From positions 63,464,951-63,528,950 of the forward strand of contig OY282608.1 of assembly GCA_958298945.1 (NCBI GenBank): a DNA stretch of 64,000 nt, given 5' to 3'. The notes beneath the pieces were generated by a model that was not told the origin of the DNA, made no database searches, and saw nothing but the letters and a program-made list of their open reading frames with translations. The first letter of the stretch is position 1. Each line of letters opens with the position of its first letter. Below, piece after piece: positions 12,045-23,970 of this stretch. A program made the translations under genes and the position numbers. The stretch comes from Atherix ibis. Lineage: Eukaryota > Arthropoda > Insecta > Diptera > Athericidae.

Positions 12045-13054
12045 TGTTGGTTACTTAGTTTGTTGGTTTGTTGGTTTGTTGGTTTGTTGGTTTGTTGACT
12101 TGTTGGCTTGTTAGTTTGTTGGCTTGTTGGCTTGTTGCTTTTTTGGTTTGTTGGTTTGTTGGCTTGTTGGCTTGTTGGTTTGTTGATTTGTTGGTTTGTT
12201 GGTTTGTTGGTTTGTTGGCTTGTTGGCTTGTTGGCTTGTTGGTTTGTTGGTTTGTTGGCTTGTTGCTTTGTTGGTTTGTCGGCTTGTTAGCTTGTTGGTT
12301 TGTTGGTTTGTTTGTTTGTTGGTTTGTTGGTTTGTTGGTTTGTTGGCTTGTTGGCTTGTTGGTTTGTTGGTTTGTTGGTTTGTTGGTTTGTTGGCTCGTT
12401 GGTTTGTTGGTTTGTTGGCTTGTTGGCTTGTTGGCTTGTTGGTTTGTTGGTTTGTTGGTTTGTTGGTTTATTTGTTTGTTGGTTTGTTGGCTTGTTGGTT
12501 TGTTGGGTTGTTGGTTTGTTGGCTTGTTGGTTTGTTGGTTTGTTGGCTTGTTGGCTTTTTGGTTTGTTGGTTTGTTGGCTTGTTGGCTTGTTGGTTTGTT
12601 AGTTTGTTGGTTTGTTGGTTTGTTGGCTTGTTGGGTTGTTGGTTTGCTGGATTGTTGTTCTGTTGGTTTGTCGGTTTGTCGGTTTGTTAGTTTGTTGGCT
12701 TGTTTATTTGTTGGCTTGTTGGTTTGTTGGTTTGTTAGTTTGTTTTCTTGTTGGTTTGTTGGTTTGTTGGTTTGTTGGTTTGTTGGTTTGTTGGTTTGTT
12801 GGTTTGTTGGTTTTCTGGTTTGTGGGTTTGTTGGTTTGTTGGCTTGTTGGTTTGTTGGTTTGTTGGCTTGTTGGTTTGTAGGTTTGTTGTTTTGTTGGCT
12901 TGTTGGTTTGTTGGTTTATTGGCTTGTTGGTTACTTAGTTTGTTGGTTTGTTGGTTTGTTGGTTTCTTGGCTTGTTGGCTTGTTGGTTTGTTGGTTTGTT
13001 GGTTTGTTGATTTGTTGGCTTGTTGGTTTGTTGGTTTGTTGGCTTGTTGGTTTG
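12045..13054 (+). repeat. Long-distance duplicate, right copy (partner at 5.4-6.5 kb)
   Basis: This is the partner of the block at 5400-6500. GACTTGTTGG is at 12097, GGCTCGTT at 12393 and GGTTTGCTGGATTGTTG at 12641. A few positions differ between the copies, for example GTTGTTCTG near 12655 where the left copy has GTTGTTTTG. The copy therefore diverged by point changes as well as by monomer gain and loss. Similarity continues to about 13130, overlapping the start of the next unit. Confidence 0.83.
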
Positions 13055-15945
13055 TTGGTTTGTTGGTTTGTTGGTTTGTTTGCTTGTTGGCTTGTTGTTT
13101 TATTGGTTTGTTGGCTTGTTGCTTTGTTGGCTTATTGGTTTGTTGGTTTGTTGGCTTGTTGGCTTGTTGGTTTGTTGGTTTGTTGGTTTTTTGGCTTGTT
13201 GGTTTGTTGGTTTGTTGGCTTGTTGGCTTGGTAACTTGTTGGTTTGTTGGTTTGTTGGTTTGTTGGCTTGTTGGCTTGTTGGTTTGTTGCCTTGTTGGTT
13301 TGTTGGTTTGTTGGTTTGTTGGTTTGTTGGTTTGTTGGCTTGTTGGCTTGTTGGTTTGTTGGTTTGTTGGCTTGTTGGTTTGTTGGCTTGTTGGTTTGTT
13401 GGTTTGTTGGCTTGTTGGCTTGTTGGCTTGTTGGTTTGTTGGTTTGTTCGCTTGTTGGTTTGTTGGTTTGTTGGCTTGTTGGCTTATTGGTTTGTTGGTT
13501 TGTTGGTTTGTTGGCTTGTTGGTTTGTTGGCTTGTTGGCTTGTTGCTTTGTTTGTTTGTTGGTTTGTTGGTTAATTGGTTTGTTGGTTTGTTGGTTTGTT
13601 GGTTTGTTGGTTTGTTTGTTTGTTGGTTTGTTGGTTTGTTGGTTTGTTGGTTTGTTGGTTTATTTGTTTGTTGGTTTGGTTTGTTGGTTTGTTGGTTTGC
13701 TGGTTTGTTGGTTTATTTGTTTGTTGGTTTGTTGGTTTGTTGGCTTGTTGGTTTGTTGGCTTGTTGGCTTGTTGGTTTGTTGGTTTGTTGGTTTGTTGGT
13801 TTGTTGGTTTGTTGGTTTGTTGCTTTGTTGGTTTTTTGGTTTGTTGGTTTATTTGTTTGTTGGTTTGTTGGCTTGTTGGTTTGTTGGTTTGTTGGTTTGT
13901 TGGTTTGTTGGTTTGTTGGTTTGTTGGTTTGTTGGTTTGTTGGCTTGTTGGCTTTTTGTTTTGTTGGTTTGTTGGTTTGTTGGTTTGTTGGTTTGTTGGT
14001 TTTTTGGTTTGTTGGTTTGTTGGTTTGTTGGCTTGTTGGTTTGTTGGTTTGTTGGCTTGTTGGCTTGTTGGTTTGTTGGTTTGTTGGCTTGTTGGTTACT
14101 TAGTTTGTTGGTTTGTTGGTTTGTTGGTTTGTTGGTTTGTTGGCTTGTTGGCTTGTTGATTTGTTGGTTAGTTCGTTTGTTCGTTTGTTGGTTTGTTAGT
14201 TTGTTGGTTTGTTGGCTTGTTGGCTTGTTGGTTTGTTGGTTTGTTGGTTTGTTGGTTTGTTGGTTTGTTGGTTTATTTGTTTGTTGGTTTGTTGGCTTGT
14301 TGGTTTGTTGGTTTGTTGGTTTGTTGGTTTGTTGGCTTGTTGGCTTACTGGTTTGTTAGTTTGTTGGCTTTTTGGTTACTTGGTTTGTTGGTTTGTTGTT
14401 TTGTTGGCTTGTTGGCTTGTTGGTTTGTTGGTTTGTTGGCTTGTTGGTTTGTTGGTTTGTTGGCTTGTTGGCTTGTTGCTTTGTTGGTTTGTTGGTTTGT
14501 TGGCTTGTTGGTTTGTTGGCTTGTTGGCTTGTTGGTTTGTTAGTTTGTTGCCTTTTTTGTTACTTGGTTTGTTGGTTTGTTGGTTTGTTGGTTTGTTGGT
14601 TTGTTGGTTTGTTGGTTTGTTGGTTTGTTGGTTTGTTGGTTTGTTGGTTTGTTGGTTTGTTGGTTTTTTGGTTTGTTGGTTTGTTGGTTTCTTGGCTTGT
14701 TGGTTTGTTGGTTTCTTGGCTTGTTGGCTTGTTGGTTTGTTGGTTTGTTGGCTTGTTGGTTACTTAGTTTGTTGGTTTGTTGGTTTGTTGGTTTGTTGGT
14801 TTGTTGGTTCGTTGGCTTGTTGGTTACTTAGTTTGTTGGTTTGTTGGTTTGTTGGCTTGTTGGTTTGTTGGCTTGTTGGTTTGTTGGTTTGTTGGTTTGT
14901 TGGCTTGTTGGTTTGTTGGTTTGTTGGGTTGTTGGTTTCTTAGTTTGTTGGTTTGTTGGTTTGTTGGTTTGTTGGTTTGTTGGCTTGTTGGCTTGTTGGC
15001 TTGTTGGTTTGTTGGCTTGTTGGCTTGTTGCTTTGTTGGTTTGTTGGCTTGTTGGTTTGTTGGCTTGTTGGTTTGTTGGTTTGTTGGTTTGTTGGCTTGT
15101 TGGCTTGTTGGTTTGTTGGTTTGTTGGTTTGTTGGTTTGTTGGTTTGTTGGTTTATTGGTTTGTTGGTTTGTTGGTTTGTTGGTTTGTTGGCTTGTTGGT
15201 TTGTTGGTTTGTTGGCTTGTTGGCTTGTTGGTTTATTGGTTTTTTGGTTTGTTGGTTTGTTGGCTTGTTGGCTTGTTGGTTTGTTGGTTTGTTGGCTTAT
15301 TGGTTACTTGGTTTGTTGGTTTGTTGGTTTGTTGGCTTGTTGGTTAGTTAGTTTGTTGGTTTGTTGGCATGTTGGCTTGTTGGTTTGTTGGTTTGTTGGC
15401 TTGTTGGTTGCTTAGTTTGTTGGTTTGTTGGTTTGTTGGTTTGTTGGTTTGTTGGCTTTTTGGTTTGTTGGTTTGTTGGTTTGTTGAATTGTTGGTTTGT
15501 TGGTTTGTTGGCTTTTTGGTTACTTGGTTTGTTGGTTTGTTGGTTTGTTGGTTTGTTGGTTTGTTGGCTTGTTGGCTTGTTGGTTTGTTGGTTTGTTGGC
15601 TTGTTGGTTTATTGGTTTGTTGGCTTGTGGGCTTGTTGCTTTGTTGGTTTGTTGGTTTGTTGGCTTGTTGGTTTGTTGGCTTGTTGGCTTGTTGGTTTGT
15701 TAGTTTGTTGGCTTTTTGGTTATTTGGTTTGTTTTTTCGTTGGTTTGTTGGCTTGTTGGTTTGTTGGTTTGTTGGTTTGTTGGTTTGTTGGTTTGTTGGT
15801 TTTTTTGATTTGTTGGTTTGTTGATTTGTTAGCTTGTTGGTTTGTTGGTTTGTTGGCTTGTTGGTTTGTTGGTTTGTTGGTTTGTTGGCTTGTTGGTTTG
15901 TTGGTTTGTTGGCTTGTTGGTTACTTGGTTTGTTGGTTTGTTGGT
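13055..15945 (+). repeat. 3.26-kb unit, copy 1
   Basis: This block matches 16309-19215 at an offset of 3254 bp, rising to 3262 and then 3270 bp as octamers are gained. Checked points are GTTTTATTGG at 13097 and 16351, the 5-bp monomer at 13671 and 16925, GCCTTTTTTGTTAC at 14550 and 17812, and GTTTTTTCG at 15731 and 19001. It combines material related to 7.9-9.2 kb, 9.3-10.2 kb and 10.3-10.8 kb in the same order (offset about 5.1 kb), so it looks like a copy of a composite region. Confidence 0.92.
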
Positions 15946-16308
15946 TTGTTGGTTTGTTGGTTCGTTGGCTTGTTGGTTACTTAGTTTGTTGGTTTGTTGG
16001 TTTGTTGGCTTGTTGGTTTGTTGGCTTGTTGGTTTGTTGGTTTGTTGGTTTGTTGGCTTGTTGGTTTGTTGGTTTGTTGGGTTGTTGGTTTCTTAGTTTG
16101 TTGGTTTGTTGGTTTGTTGGTTTGTTGGTTTGTTGGCTTGTTGGCTTGTTGGCTTGTTGGTTTGTTGGCTTGTTGGCTTGTTGCTTTGTTGGTTTGTTGG
16201 CTTGTTGGTTTGTTGGCTTGTTGGTTTGTTGGTTTGTTGGTTTGTTGGCTTGTTGGCTTGTTGGTTTGTTGGTTTGTTGGTTTGTTGGTTTGTTGGTTTG
16301 TCGGTTTG
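15946..16308 (+). repeat. Junction block repeating 14.78-15.13 kb
   Basis: Between the two 3.26-kb units lies a stretch that resembles 14.78-15.13 kb at an offset of about 1153 bp, including a GGTTCGTT monomer before a GGTTACTTAG cassette and a GGGTTGTTGGTTTCTTAG variant. It has no counterpart after copy 2. A GTTTGTCGG variant near 16300 lies right at the start of copy 2. This looks like the crossover product that joined the two units. Confidence 0.75.
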
Positions 16309-19215
16309 TTGGTTTGTTGGTTTGTTGGTTTGTTTGCTTGTTGGCTTGTTGTTTTATTGGTTTGTTGGCTTGTTGCTTTGTTGGCTTATTGGTTTGTTGG
16401 TTTGTTGGCTTGTTGGCTTGTTGGTTTGTTGGTTTGTTGGTTTTTTGGCTTGTTGGTTTGTTGGTTTGTTGGCTTGTTGGCTTGGTAACTTGTTGGTTTG
16501 TTGGTTTGTTGGTTTGTTGGCTTGTTGGCTTGTTGGTTTGTTGCCTTGTTGGTTTGTTGGTTTGTTGGTTTGTTGGTTTGTTGGTTTGTTGGCTTGTTGG
16601 CTTGTTGGTTTGTTGGTTTGTTGGCTTGTTGGTTTGTTGGCTTGTTGGTTTGTTGGTTTGTTGGCTTGTTGGCTTGTTGGCTTGTTGGTTTGTTGGTTTG
16701 TTCGCTTGTTGGTTTGTTGGTTTGTTGGCTTGTTGGCTTATTGGTTTGTTGGTTTGTTGGTTGGTTGGCTTGTTGGTTTGTTGGCTTGTTGGCTTGTTGC
16801 TTTGTTTGTTTGTTGGTTTGTTGGTTAATTGGTTTGTTGGTTTGTTGGTTTGTTGGTTTGTTGGTTTGTTTGTTTGTTGGTTTGTTGGTTTGTTGGTTTG
16901 TTGGTTTGTTGGTTTATTTGTTTGTTGGTTTGGTTTGTTGGTTTGTTGGTTTGCTGGTTTGTTGGTTTATTTGTTTGTTGGTTTGTTGGTTTGTTGGCTT
17001 GTTGGTTTGTTGGCTTGTTGGCTTGTTGGTTTGTTGGTTTGTTGGTTTGTTGGTTTGTTGGTTTGTTGGTTTGTTGCTTTGTTGGTTTTTTGGTTTGTTG
17101 GTTTATTTGTTTGTTGGTTTGTTGGCTTGTTGGTTTGTTGGTTTGTTGGTTTGTTGGTTTGTTGGTTTGTTGGTTTGTTGGTTTGTTGGTTTGTTGGCTT
17201 GTTGGCTTTTTGTTTTGTTGGTTTGTTGGTTTGTTGGTTTGTTGGTTTGTTGGTTTTTTGGTTTGTTGGTTTGTTGGTTTGTTGGCTTGTTGGTTTGTTG
17301 GTTTGTTGGCTTGTTGGCTTGTTGGTTTGTTGGTTTGTTGGCTTGTTGGTTACTTAGTTTGTTGGTTTGTTGGTTTGTTGGTTTGTTGGTTTGTTGGCTT
17401 GTTGGCTTGTTGATTTGTTGGTTAGTTCGTTTGTTCGTTTGTTGGTTTGTTAGTTTGTTGGTTTGTTGGCTTGTTGGCTTGTTGGTTTGTTGGTTTGTTG
17501 GTTTGTTGGTTTGTTGGTTTGTTGGTTTGTTGGTTAATTTGTTTGTTGGTTTGTTGGCTTGTTGGTTTGTTGGTTTGTTGGTTTGTTGGTTTGTTGGCTT
17601 GTTGGCTTACTGGTTTGTTAGTTTGTTGGCTTTTTGGTTACTTGGTTTGTTGGTTTGTTGTTTTGTTGGCTTGTTGGCTTGTTGGTTTGTTGGTTTGTTG
17701 GCTTGTTGGTTTGTTGGTTTGTTGGCTTGTTGGCTTGTTGCTTTGTTGGTTTGTTGGTTTGTTGGCTTGTTGGTTTGTTGGCTTGTTGGCTTGTTGGTTT
17801 GTTAGTTTGTTGCCTTTTTTGTTACTTGGTTTGTTGGTTTGTTGGTTTGTTGGTTTGTTGGTTTGTTGGTTTGTTGGTTTGTTGGTTTGTTGGTTTGTTG
17901 GTTTGTTGGTTTGTTGGTTTGTTGGTTTGTTGGTTTTTTGGTTTGTTGGTTTGTTGGTTTCTTGGCTTGTTGGTTTGTTGGTTTCTTGGCTTGTTGGCTT
18001 GTTGGTTTGTTGGTTTGTTGGCTTGTTGGTTACTTAGTTTGTTGGTTTGTTGGTTTGTTGGTTTGTTGGTTTGTTGGTTCGTTGGCTTGTTGGTTACTTA
18101 GTTTGTTGGTTTGTTGGTTTGTTGGCTTGTTGGTTTGTTGGCTTGTTGGTTTGTTGGTTTGTTGGTTTGTTGGCTTGTTGGTTTGTTGGTTTGTTGGGTT
18201 GTTGGTTTCTTAGTTTGTTGGTTTGTTGGTTTGTTGGTTTGTTGGTTTGTTGGCTTGTTGGCTTGTTGGCTTGTTGGTTTGTTGGCTTGTTGGCTTGTTG
18301 CTTTGTTGGTTTGTTGGCTTGTTGGTTTGTTGGCTTGTTGGTTTGTTGGTTTGTTGGTTTGTTGGCTTGTTGGCTTGTTGGTTTGTTGGTTTGTTGGTTT
18401 GTTGGTTTGTTGGTTTGTTGGTTTATTGGTTTGTTGGTTTGTTGGTTTGTTGGTTTGTTGGCTTGTTGGTTTGTTGGTTTGTTGGCTTGTTGGCTTGTTG
18501 GTTTATTGGTTTTTTGGTTTGTTGGTTTGTTGGCTTGTTGGCTTGTTGGTTTGTTGGTTTGTTGGCTTATTGGTTACTTGGTTTGTTGGTTTGTTGGTTT
18601 GTTGGCTTGTTGGTTAGTTAGTTTGTTGGTTTGTTGGCATGTTGGCTTGTTGGTTTGTTGGTTTGTTGGCTTGTTGGTTGCTTAGTTTGTTGGTTTGTTG
18701 GTTTGTTGGTTTGTTGGTTTGTTGGCTTTTTGGTTTGTTGGTTTGTTGGTTTGTTGAATTGTTGGTTTGTTGGTTTGTTGGCTTTTTGGTTACTTGGTTT
18801 GTTGGTTTGTTGGTTTGTTGGTTTGTTGGTTTGTTGGCTTGTTGGCTTGTTGGTTTGTTGGTTTGTTGGCTTGTTGGTTTATTGGTTTGTTGGCTTGTGG
18901 GCTTGTTGCTTTGTTGGTTTGTTGGTTTGTTGGCTTGTTGGTTTGTTGGCTTGTTGGCTTGTTGGTTTGTTAGTTTGTTGGCTTTTTGGTTATTTGGTTT
19001 GTTTTTTCGTTGGTTTGTTGGCTTGTTGGTTTGTTGGTTTGTTGGTTTGTTGGTTTGTTGGTTTGTTGGTTTTTTTGATTTGTTGGTTTGTTGATTTGTT
19101 AGCTTGTTGGTTTGTTGGTTTGTTGGCTTGTTGGTTTGTTGGTTTGTTGGTTTGTTGGCTTGTTGGTTTGTTGGTTTGTTGGCTTGTTGGTTACTTGGTT
19201 TGTTGGTTTGTTGGT
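16309..19215 (+). repeat. 3.26-kb unit, copy 2
   Basis: This is a near-identical copy of 13055-15945. The differences I could see are few: a T to G change near 16763 giving GGTTGGTTGG where copy 1 has GGTTTGTTGG, and GGTTAATTTG near 17531 where copy 1 has GGTTTATTTG near 14269. After about 19215 the copies part. Copy 2 continues into sequence like 10.8 kb, while copy 1 continues into a repeat of its own interior. Confidence 0.92.
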
Positions 19216-21230
19216 TTGTTGGCTTGTTGGTTTGTTGGTTTGTTAATTTGTTGGCTTGTTGGTTTGATGGTTTGTTGGCTTGTTGGTTTGTTGGTTTGTT
19301 GGCTTGTTGGCTTGTTGGTTTGTTCGTTTGTTGGTTTGTTGGTTTGTTGGTTTGTTGGTTTGTTGGCTTGTTGGTTTGTTGGTTTATTGGCTTGTTGGCT
19401 TGTTGCTTTGTTCGTTTGATGGTTTGCTGGTTTGTTGGTTTGTTGGCTTGTTGGTTTGTTAGTTTGTTGGTTTGTTGGTTTGTTGGTTTGTTGGATTATT
19501 GGTTTGTTGGCTTGTTGGTTTGTTGGTTTGTTGGCTTGTTGGTTTGTTGGTTTGTTGGTTTGTTGGTTTGTTGGCTTGTTGGCTTGTTGGTTTGTTGGTT
19601 TGTTGGCTTGTTGGCTTGTTGGTTTGTTGGTTTGTTGGTTTGTTGGTTTGTTGGTTTGTTGGTTTGTTGGTTTGTTCGTTTGTTGGTTTGTTGGTTAATT
19701 GGTTTGTTGGTTTGTTGGTTTTTTGGTTTGTTGGTTTGTTGGTTTGTTGGTTTATTTGTTTGTTGGTTTGTTGGTTTGTTGGTTTGTTGGTTTGTTGGTT
19801 TGTTGGTTTGTTGGTTTGTTGGTTTGTTGGCTTGTTGGTTTATTTATTTGTTGGTTTGTTGGCTTGTTGGTTTGTTGGTTTGTTGGTTTGTTGGCTTGTT
19901 GGTTTGTTGGTTTGTTGGCTTGTTGGCTTGTTGGTTTGTTGGTTTGTTGGTTTGTTGGTTTTTTGGTTTGTTGGTTTGTTGGTTTGTTGACTTGTTGGTT
20001 TGTTGGTTTGTTTGCTTTTTGGTTACTTGGTTTGTTGGTTTGTTGGTTTGTTGGTTTGTTGGTTTGTTGGCTTGTTGGCTTGTTGGTTTGTTGGTTTGTT
20101 GGCTTGTTGGTTTGTTGGTTTGTTGGCTTGTTGGCTTGTTGGTTTGTTGGCTTGTTGGCTTGTTGGTTTGTTAGTTTGTTGGCTTTTTGGTTATTTGGTT
20201 TGTTTTTTCGTTGGTTTGTTGGCTTGTTGGTTTGTTGGTTTGTTGGTTTGTTGGTTTGTTGGTTTGTTGGTTTTTTTGATTTGTTGGTTTGTTGGTTTGT
20301 TAGCTTGTTGGTTTGTTGGTTTGTTGGCTTGTTGGTTTGTTGGTTTGTTGGCTTGTTGGCTTGTTGGTTCGTTGGTTTGTTGGCTTGTTGGTTACTTGGT
20401 TTGTTGGTTTGTTGGTTTGTTGGCTTATTCGTTTGTTGGTTTGTTAGTTTGTTGGCTTGTTGGTTTGATGGTTTGTTGGCTTGTTGGTTTGTTGGTTTAT
20501 TAGCTTGTTGGCTTGTTGCTTTGTTCGTTTGATGGTTTGTTGGTTTGTTGGTTTGTTGGTTTGTTGGCTTGTTGGTTTGTTAGTTTGTTGGTTTGTTGGT
20601 TTGTTGGTTTGTTGGATTATTGGTTTGTTGGCTTGTTGGTTTGTTGGTTTGTTGGCTTCTTGGTTTGTTGGTTTGTTGGTTTGTTGGCTTGTTGGCTTGT
20701 TGGTTTGTTGGTTTGTTGGCTTGTTGGCTTGTTGGTTTGTTGGTTTGTTGGTTTGTTGGTTTGTTGGTTTGTTGGTTTGTTGGTTTGTTGGTTTGTTGGT
20801 TTGTTCGTTTGTTGGTTTGTTGGTTAATTGGTTTGTTGGTTTGTTGGTTTTTTGGTTTGTTGGTTTGTTGGTTTGTTGGTTTATTTGTTTGTTGGTTTGT
20901 TGGTTTGTTGGTTTGTTGGTTTGTTGGTTTGTTGGTTTGTTGGTTTGTTGGTTTGTTGGTTTGTTGGTTTGTTGGTTTATTTATTTGTTGGTTTGTTGGC
21001 TTGTTGGTTTGTTGGTTTGTTGGTTTGTTGGCTTGTTGGTTTGTTGGTTTGTTGGCTTGTTGGCTTGTTGGCTTGTTGGTTTGTTGGTTTGTTGGTTTGT
21101 TGGTTTGTTGGTTTGTTGGTTTTTTGGTTTGTTGGTTTGTTGGCTTATTGGTTTGTTGGTTTGTTGGTTTGTTGCTTTGTTGGTTTGTTGGTTTGTTGGC
21201 TTGTTGGTTTGTTAGTTTGTTGGCTTTTTG
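19216..21230 (+). repeat. Further copies of the 10.3-11.9 kb block
   Basis: Sequence from about 18.6 to 20.2 kb matches 10.2-11.8 kb at an offset of 8413-8421 bp. A second partial copy follows at an offset of 1129-1201 bp: GTTTTTTCG is at 19001 and 20202, the seven-T monomer at 19068 and 20269, and the GGTTAATTGG variant near 19693 and 20822. With the earlier examples this marker cassette occurs five times. Confidence 0.85.
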
Positions 21231-23400
21231 GTTACTTGGTTTGTTGGTTTGTTGGTTTGTTGGCTTGTTGGTTTGTTGGCTTGTTGCTTTGTTGGTTTCT
21301 TGGGTTGTTGGTTACTTAGTTTGTTGGTTTGTTGGTTTGTTGGTTTGTTGGTTTGTTGGCTTGTTGGCTTGTGTGTTTGTTGGTTTGTTGGTTTGTTGGC
21401 TTGTTGGTTTGTTGGTTTGTTGGTTTGTTGGCTTGTTGGCTTGTTGGCTTGTTGGTTTGTTGGTTTGTTGGCTTTTTGGTTACTTGGTTTGTGGCTTTGT
21501 TGATTTGTTGGCTTGTTGGTTTTTTGCTTGTTGGTTTGTTGGCTTGTTGGCTTGTTGGCTTGTCGGCTTGTTGGTTTGTTGGTTTGTTGGTTTGTTGGTT
21601 TGTTGGTTTTTGGTTTATTGGTTTTTTGGTTTGTTGGTTTGTTGGTTTGTTGGTTTTTATGTTTGTTGGTTTGTTAGTTTGTTGGCTTGTTGGTTTGTTG
21701 GCTTGTTGGCTTGTTGGCTTGTTGGTTACTTATTTTGTTGGTTTGTTGGTTTGTTGGTTTGTTGGTTTGTTGGTTTGTTGGCTTGTTGGTTTGTTGGTTT
21801 CTTGGTTTGTTGGCTTGTTGGTTACTTGGTTTGTTGGTTTGGTGGTTTGTTGGCTTGTTGGTTACTTACTTTGTTGGTTTGTTGGCATCTTGGCTTGTTG
21901 GTTTGTTGGTTTGTTGGCTTGTTGGTTACTTAGTTTGTTGGCTTGTTGGTTTGTTGGATTGTTGGTTCGTTGGCTTGTTGGCTTGTTGGTTTGTTGGCTT
22001 GTTGGCTTGTTGCTTTGTTGATTTGTTGGTTTGTTGGCTTGTTGGCTTGTTGGTTTGTTGGTTTATTGGTTTGTTGGTTTGTTGGTTTGTTGGCTTGTTG
22101 ACTTGTTGGTTTGTTGGTTTGTTGGTTTGTTGGTTTGTTGGTTTGTTGGTTTGTTGGCTTGTTGGCTTGTTGGCTTGTTGGCTTGTTGGCTTGTTGGTTT
22201 GTTGGTTTGTTGGTTTGTTGGCTTGTTGGTTTGTTGGTTTGTTGGTTTGTTGGTTTTTTGGCTTGTTGGTTTGTTGGTTTGTTGGTTTGTTGGCTTGTTG
22301 GTTTGTTGGTTTGTTGGTTTGTTGGTTTGTTGGTTTGTTGGTTTGTTGGTTTGTTGGTTTGTTGGCTTGTTGGTTTCTTGGCTTGTTGGTTTGTTGGTTT
22401 GTTGGTTTGTTGGTTTGTTGGTTTGTTGGTTTGTTGGCTTGTTGGTTTGTTGGTTTGTTGGCTTGTTGGTTACTTAGTTTATTGGTTTGTTGGCATGTTG
22501 GTTTGTTGGTTTGTTGGTTTGTTGGCTTGTTGGTTTGTTGGTTTGTTGGTTTGTTGGCTTGTTAATTTGTTGGTTTGTTGGTTTGTTGGCTTGTTGGTTG
22601 GTTGGTTTGTTGGTTTGTTGGCTTGTTGGCTTGTTGGCTTGTTGGTTTGTTGGTTTGTCGGTTTGTTGGTTTGTTGGTTTGTTGGTTTGTTTGCTTGTTG
22701 GTTTGTTGGTTTGTTGGTTTGTTGGCTTGTTGGTTTGTTGGTTTGTTGGCTTGTTGGCTTGTTGGTTTGTTGGTTTGTTGGTTTGTTGGCTTGTTGGCTT
22801 GTTGGTTTGTTGGTTTGTTGGCTTGTTGGTTTGTTAGTTTGTTGGCTTTTTGGTTACTTGGTTTGTTGGCTTGTTGGTTTGTTGGTTTGTTAGCTTGTTG
22901 GCTTGTTGCTTTGTTGGTTTGTTGGTTTGTTGGCTTGTTGGCTTGTTGGTTTGTTAGTTTGTTAGCTTTTTGGTTACTTGGTCTGTTGGTTTGTTGTCTT
23001 GTTGGCTTGTTGGTTTGTTGGTAAGTTCGTTTGTTGGCTTGTTGGTTTGTTGGCTTGTTGGCTTGTTGCTTTGTTGGTTTGTTGGTTTATTAATTTGTTG
23101 GTTTTTTGGTTTGTTGGTTTGTTGGCTTGTTAGCTTGTTGGTTTGTTGGTTTGTTGGTTTGTTGGTTTGTTGGCTTGTTGGTTTGTTGGTTTGTTGGTTT
23201 GTTGGTTTGTTGGTTTGTTGGTATATTTGTTTGTTGGTTTGTTGGCTTGTTGGTTTTTTGGTTTGTTGGTTTGTTGGCTTGTTGGTTTGTTCGTTTGTTG
23301 GCATGTTGGCTTGCTGGTTTGTAGGATTGTTGGTTTGTTGGTTTGTTGGCTTGTTGGTTTGTTGGTTTGTCGGCTTGTTGGCTTGTTGGTTTGTTGGTTT
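21231..23400 (+). repeat. Irregular array domain
   Basis: I could not find a long partner for most of this stretch. It holds an unusual density of off-consensus monomers: CTTGTGTG near 21370, GGTTTTTTGCTTGTT at 21524-21538 (one base short of two monomers), the 7-bp monomer GGTTTTT near 21605, GGTTTTTATG near 21653, GGTTTGGTGG near 21838, GGTAAGTTCG near 23020 and GGTATATTTG near 23220. It also has five consecutive GGCTTGTT monomers at about 22157-22196. This is the best candidate for an old, poorly homogenised segment. Confidence 0.7.
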
Positions 23401-23970
23401 GATGGCTTGTTGGCTTGTTGGTTTGTTGGTTTGTTGGTTTGTTGGTTTGTTGGTTTGTTGGTTTGTTGGTTTGTTGGTTTGTTGGTTTGTTGGTTTGTTG
23501 GTTTTTTGGATTGTTGGCTTGCTGGTTTGTTGGTTTGTTGGTTTGTTGGTTTGTTGGTTTGTTGGCTTGTTGGTTTGTTGGTTTGTTGGTTTGTTGGCTT
23601 GTTGGTTTGTTAGTTTTTTGGTTTGTTAGTTTGTTGATTTGTTGGTTTGTTGCTTTGTTGGTTTGTTAGTTTGTTGGCTTGTTGGCTTGTTGGTTTGTTG
23701 GCTTGTTGGTTTGTTAGTTTGTTGGTTTTCTGGTTTGTTGGTTTGTTGGTTTGTTGGTTTGTTGGTTTGTTGGTTTGTAGGTTTGTTGGCTTGTTGGTTT
23801 GTTGGTTTGTTGGCTTGTTGGTTTGTTGGCTTGTTGGCTTGTTGGTTTTTTGGCTTGTTGGTTTGTTAGTTTGATGGTTTTTTGGTTTGTTGGTTTGTTG
23901 GTTTGTTGGTTTGTTGGTTTGTTGGTTTGTTGGCTTGTTGGTTTGTTGGTTTGTTGGTTTTGGTTTGTTA
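23401..23970 (+). repeat. Duplicate block (partner at 27.36-27.93 kb)
   Basis: Offset to the partner is 3958 bp. GATGGCTTG occurs at 23401 and 27359, and TTGATGGTTTTTTGG at 23871 and 27829. The block begins with a long run of consensus octamers and contains a GGTTTTCTGG variant near 23726 that is matched near 27690. A 6-bp monomer (GGTTTT near 23957) lies at its right end. Confidence 0.82.
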
